Shown here: positions 6,719 to 8,853 of the stretch, in pieces | How the letters are laid out: every line of letters starts with the position of its first letter | Position numbering within the stretch: the stretch's first letter is position 1 | Assembly: GCA_955651735.1 (NCBI GenBank) | Contig: CATPAM010000379.1 | Span: 1-8,853, forward strand | DNA length: 8,853 nucleotides | Direction of reading: 5' to 3' | Source: Candidatus Acidiferrales bacterium | GTDB taxonomy: Bacteria; Acidobacteriota; Terriglobia; Acidiferrales; UBA7541 | The notes under the pieces: generated by a model | Seen by the model: the letters and a program-made list of their open reading frames with translations, nothing else | Told to the model about the DNA's origin: nothing | Database searches by the model: none | Made by a program: the position numbers and the translations under genes

Positions 6719-8184
6719 GAAATTGCTTCCTCAGTGATCACGACGCCGAACCGAGTCTTCTCGCTCGCCGCGAATTCCGGCGCCGCGGGAAAGCCGCGCG
6801 CCCACGCCAGAACTCCGCCACTCGTCAACACTGGCCACGCTTCGCGCTCCCACCGGCTGACGCGCTTTTGGTTCAGCAATCGTTTCAGCTTGTGGGCGCT
6901 TCGGTGGCCGCAAGGCCGCAGTTTGTCGCCAGGGCGCCAGCTCCGCAGCACCAGCGGAGACTGCAGTGCGTCGCGGTCCAGCACCAGCTCCTTCTCGATA
7001 GTGTCGCCTCTCTTCGCGGGCCAGTCAATCACCCTGAAGCGGAAGACGCAACCTAGTTCCGGCACGCTAACTTCGATTCCCTTACCGCCAAGGTTAATCG
7101 CGCGCTCGAATTCCAGCAGCTTATGCCGATTCGCCTTGGCGATAGCGTCGCGAGCAGAAAAAATCAGGCTATCCTGCTCCCGGCGAACTTCCACGCCGCC
7201 TGGCAGCGGCAGGCATTTGCCATTCTCGCCGCCTTCCGCCAACTCCAGTATCGAGCGTACATGCGTGGCGTTGAGCTGCCCCCCGCGAGGTTTCAGTTCG
7301 CCAACGATCCTCCGCACGATCCGTCTACTGACAGCAAAGTTCTTCTCTGCGCCCTCTGCGCCCTCTATGGTGAAATCTTTCTTCCGTGAAAATTTAAGCA
7401 AGTCAGACGCGGAAATTTTCGCGGAGCCTGTATCCTTCTCGACGCATCTTCGCATGCGCTCGTCCACCAGCGCGCCAAGAAGCGCCTCGTCCTCCCGCGC
7501 CAGCTCTGCCAGTGTCGCCAAATGTTCAACCACCGCTGGCTGAAACTGCTTCTCCAGAATGGGCAGTAGCTTCTTGCGAATGCGCGCCCGCATTCTCGTC
7601 GTATCGCGATTGGTGGCATCCTCGCGCCAAGTCTGTCTCTTCGATCGGAGGTAAGCGCGCAACTCCGCTCTTCGCACTCCCAACAGGGGCCGCACGACGT
7701 GCCCCACCGCGGGATGAATGCCACCTAGCCCGGCCAGCCCGGTTCCTCGCAAAATGTGCGCGAGGACCGTCTCCGCCTGGTCATCCGCCGTATGCGCCAC
7801 GGCCACCTTGTCTACACGCTCGTCCTCAACCAGCCGCGTAAAAAACTGGTAGCGCGCTCGCCGCGCCGTATCCTCCACATTGGCTTTGTTGCTCTTCGCC
7901 TGAGCGGCGATATCGGCGCGCCCCGCATGAAAGGCCAAACCGTACTTCTCGGCCAACTTGGCCACGAATTTTTCGTCCGCTTCGGAATCTCTGCCGCGCA
8001 ATTTGTGATTGAAATGCGCAACGCTGAGCACGATGCCCAGTTGCTTGCGCAACTCCGCAAGCAGCACCAGCTGCGCCACCGAATCGGCGCCCCCAGACAC
8101 CGCCACGGCCACACGCTCCCCCGCGCGCAACAAGCCCTGCTTTTGGATTGCGCCGCGAACCGTATTGAGCAGTGCCTGCCCCAT
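6715..8184 (-). CDS. tilS: tRNA(Ile)-lysidine synthetase, 489 aa
   Basis: Cytoplasmic N-type ATP pyrophosphatase that attaches lysine to C34 of the CAU-anticodon tRNA-Ile, switching it from Met/AUG to Ile/AUA; normally essential. Features: PP-loop SGGADS (30-35), HFNHKLRGRDSEAD (57-70), HTADDQAETVLAHILRGTGLAGLGGI (131-156), VVRPLLGV (163-170), the DATNRD...R.RIRKKLLP segment (189-208), and a full C-terminal domain with RPGDKLRPCG (417-426) and KLKRLLNQKRVSRWEREAWPVL (432-453). I chose ATG at 8184-8182 because the family begins about 25-30 residues before the PP-loop. The frame stays open to another ATG at 8262 that would add 26 unlike residues. There is no strong ribosome binding site. Residues 271-283 are encoded by a CAGAG repeat fragment. 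The gene is first in its operon, overlapping hpt by 4 bp, and divergent from the rRNA operon. Confidence 0.96.
   Translation of the reverse strand: MGQALLNTVRGAIQKQGLLRAGERVAVAVSGGADSVAQLVLLAELRKQLGIVLSVAHFNHKLRGRDSEADEKFVAKLAEKYGLAFHAGRADIAAQAKSNKANVEDTARRARYQFFTRLVEDERVDKVAVAHTADDQAETVLAHILRGTGLAGLGGIHPAVGHVVRPLLGVRRAELRAYLRSKRQTWREDATNRDTTRMRARIRKKLLPILEKQFQPAVVEHLATLAELAREDEALLGALVDERMRRCVEKDTGSAKISASDLLKFSRKKDFTIEGAEGAEKNFAVSRRIVRRIVGELKPRGGQLNATHVRSILELAEGGENGKCLPLPGGVEVRREQDSLIFSARDAIAKANRHKLLEFERAINLGGKGIEVSVPELGCVFRFRVIDWPAKRGDTIEKELVLDRDALQSPLVLRSWRPGDKLRPCGHRSAHKLKRLLNQKRVSRWEREAWPVLTSGGVLAWARGFPAAPEFAASEKTRFGVVITEEAIS
7345..7366 (-). repeat. In-frame repeat fragment (9-bp unit) within tilS
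   Basis: On the minus strand GGCGCAGAG occurs twice in tandem (plus-strand 7345-7353 and 7354-7362), preceded by a partial third unit AGAG (7363-7366), and flanked by TTTCACCAT and AAGAAC. It encodes GAEGAE in the linker between the N-terminal catalytic/middle part and the segment beginning AVSRRIV. The motif matches the dispersed CAGAG-type repeats found between genes, including the one at 3604-3706, but here it is read through in frame without a stop. Confidence 0.5.
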
Positions 8185-8315
8185 GTCCGCACATGGTAAC
8201 AGCGGCAAAGGAGAATGACAGCGCCCGTTGCATTTCTCGAATCGGAGGCGCACTCTCGGCATCTAACTGGTACCTAGGGTACCTGAGGACAACTGTGGAA
8301 ATCGTAAAACCACGG
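8185..8315. promoter_or_regulatory. tilS upstream region with paired GGTACC palindrome
   Basis: GGTACC-TAG-GGTACC (8269-8283) is an inverted repeat of two 6-bp self-complementary arms with a 3-nt centre, about 85 bp upstream of the tilS ATG and about 33 bp upstream of the rRNA -35. It could be an operator serving either divergent gene. A minus-strand TACCAT (8198-8193) lies 8 nt before the tilS ATG and is a weak -10 candidate. No good -35 was found for tilS. Confidence 0.3.
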
Positions 8316-8345
8316 TTGACAACCGAGCCGCCCTGCCCGTATACT
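8316..8345 (+). promoter_or_regulatory. Strong sigma-70-type promoter of the rRNA operon
   Basis: A perfect -35 TTGACA at 8316-8321 and a -10 TATACT at 8340-8345 (5 of 6 matches) are separated by 18 bp. Transcription should start near 8352, giving a leader of about 190 nt before mature 16S. This is the best promoter in the window and faces the 16S gene. Confidence 0.85.
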
Positions 8346-8389
8346 CCGTTAGTTGTTTGGTTGCCTTTCTGCTGGACAGGGGGGCTTAT

Positions 8390-8402
8390 CGCTCTTTGAC
8401 AA
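8390..8402 (+). promoter_or_regulatory. boxA-like rRNA antitermination element
   Basis: CGCTCTTTGACAA matches the E. coli rRNA boxA TGCTCTTTAACAA at 11 of 13 positions. boxA RNA is bound by NusB-NusE (S10) and makes RNA polymerase resistant to termination in rRNA operons. It lies about 38 nt after the predicted transcription start and upstream of both leader hairpins. It contains TTGACA, which with CAGAAT (8417-8422, preceded by TGC, 15-bp spacer) could also be read as a second promoter; I prefer boxA. Confidence 0.7.
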
Positions 8403-8430
8403 TCGATACGATGTGCCAGAATCCGTTCGT

Positions 8431-8459
8431 ACCGTCTGCCCTTTTCGAGCGCAGATGGT
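8431..8459 (+). other. rRNA leader hairpin 1
   Basis: ACCGTCTGC (8431-8439) pairs with GCAGATGGT (8451-8459) as a 9-bp stem with one G-U pair and an 11-nt loop. It lies between boxA and the terminator-like hairpin. No T-run follows it. Possibly a structured leader or RNA-processing element. Confidence 0.5.
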
Positions 8460-8498
8460 TTGAGTAAATCGAGCGACAATAATTTGCTTGGTAGGCTG

Positions 8499-8528
8499 GC
8501 TCCGATGAAAATCGGAGCATTTTTTTTT
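8499..8528 (+). terminator. Terminator-like hairpin with nine T in the 16S leader
   Basis: GCTCCGAT (8499-8506), GAAA loop (8507-8510), ATCGGAGC (8511-8518), then A and nine T (8520-8528). It has the full form of an intrinsic terminator but lies about 16 nt before the mature 16S 5' end, within the rRNA transcript. With boxA upstream, polymerase carrying the antitermination complex would be expected to pass, so it may act as a quality gate or attenuator. An outer helix (8484-8492 with 8530-8538) could enclose it. Structure is certain; function is inferred. Confidence 0.7.
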
Positions 8529-8544
8529 CGCCAAGCGACAGGCT

Positions 8545-8853
<309 letters not shown>

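Noticed and set aside
6715..8262. Longer tilS start at ATG 8262 (adds 26 residues)
   Set aside because: The extra residues (PRVRLRFEKCNGRCHSPLPL...) are unlike TilS N-termini, and ATG 8184 gives the usual distance to the PP-loop.
8396..8422. Second rRNA promoter: TTGACA with CAGAAT at 15-bp spacing and TGC extended -10
   Set aside because: The TTGACA lies within an 11/13 boxA match at the expected place downstream of a much better promoter. A dual role cannot be excluded but is not needed.

Overview
The window looks like a chromosomal segment of an Acidobacteriota-like bacterium. It has GC-rich housekeeping genes, a tilS-hpt-ftsH-folP gene order that I associate with acidobacterial and deltaproteobacterial genomes, and a partial 16S rRNA whose V1-V2 region resembles Acidobacteriota. 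I cannot fix the subdivision by eye. I see no phage, insertion sequence, CRISPR array, toxin-antitoxin pair or defence island. The interest lies in regulation and in small departures from family norms rather than in a new multi-gene system.

Layout from left to right: (1) the 5' part of cydA (cytochrome bd oxidase subunit I) leaves the left edge on the minus strand. (2) A 189-bp divergent gap separates it from a plus-strand gene for a small deazaflavin (F420)-type nitroreductase-family protein. (3) Convergent with that gene is a minus-strand MATE efflux transporter. (4) Next come folP (dihydropteroate synthase) and a small CPCC-motif protein, both on the minus strand, separated by a degenerate CAGAG-type repeat. 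(5) A strong intrinsic terminator closes the operon transcribed from the right, tilS-hpt-ftsH. tilS and hpt overlap by 4 bp, and hpt and ftsH are 61 bp apart with a hairpin between them. (6) A 360-bp divergent gap holds the tilS start region and a strong rRNA promoter, followed by boxA, two leader hairpins and the first ~309 nt of 16S rRNA on the plus strand.

The minus-strand block links tRNA-Ile lysidine synthesis (TilS), purine salvage (Hpt), membrane proteolysis (FtsH) and folate synthesis (FolP), and lies back to back with an rRNA operon. The observations most worth checking are: a perfect hairpin followed by nine T in the rRNA leader just before 16S; an Hpt with several altered active-site positions; a dispersed-repeat fragment read in frame inside tilS; and -10-like hexamers placed 6-8 nt before the start codons of several first-in-transcript genes that lack a clear ribosome binding site, which suggests leaderless transcripts.
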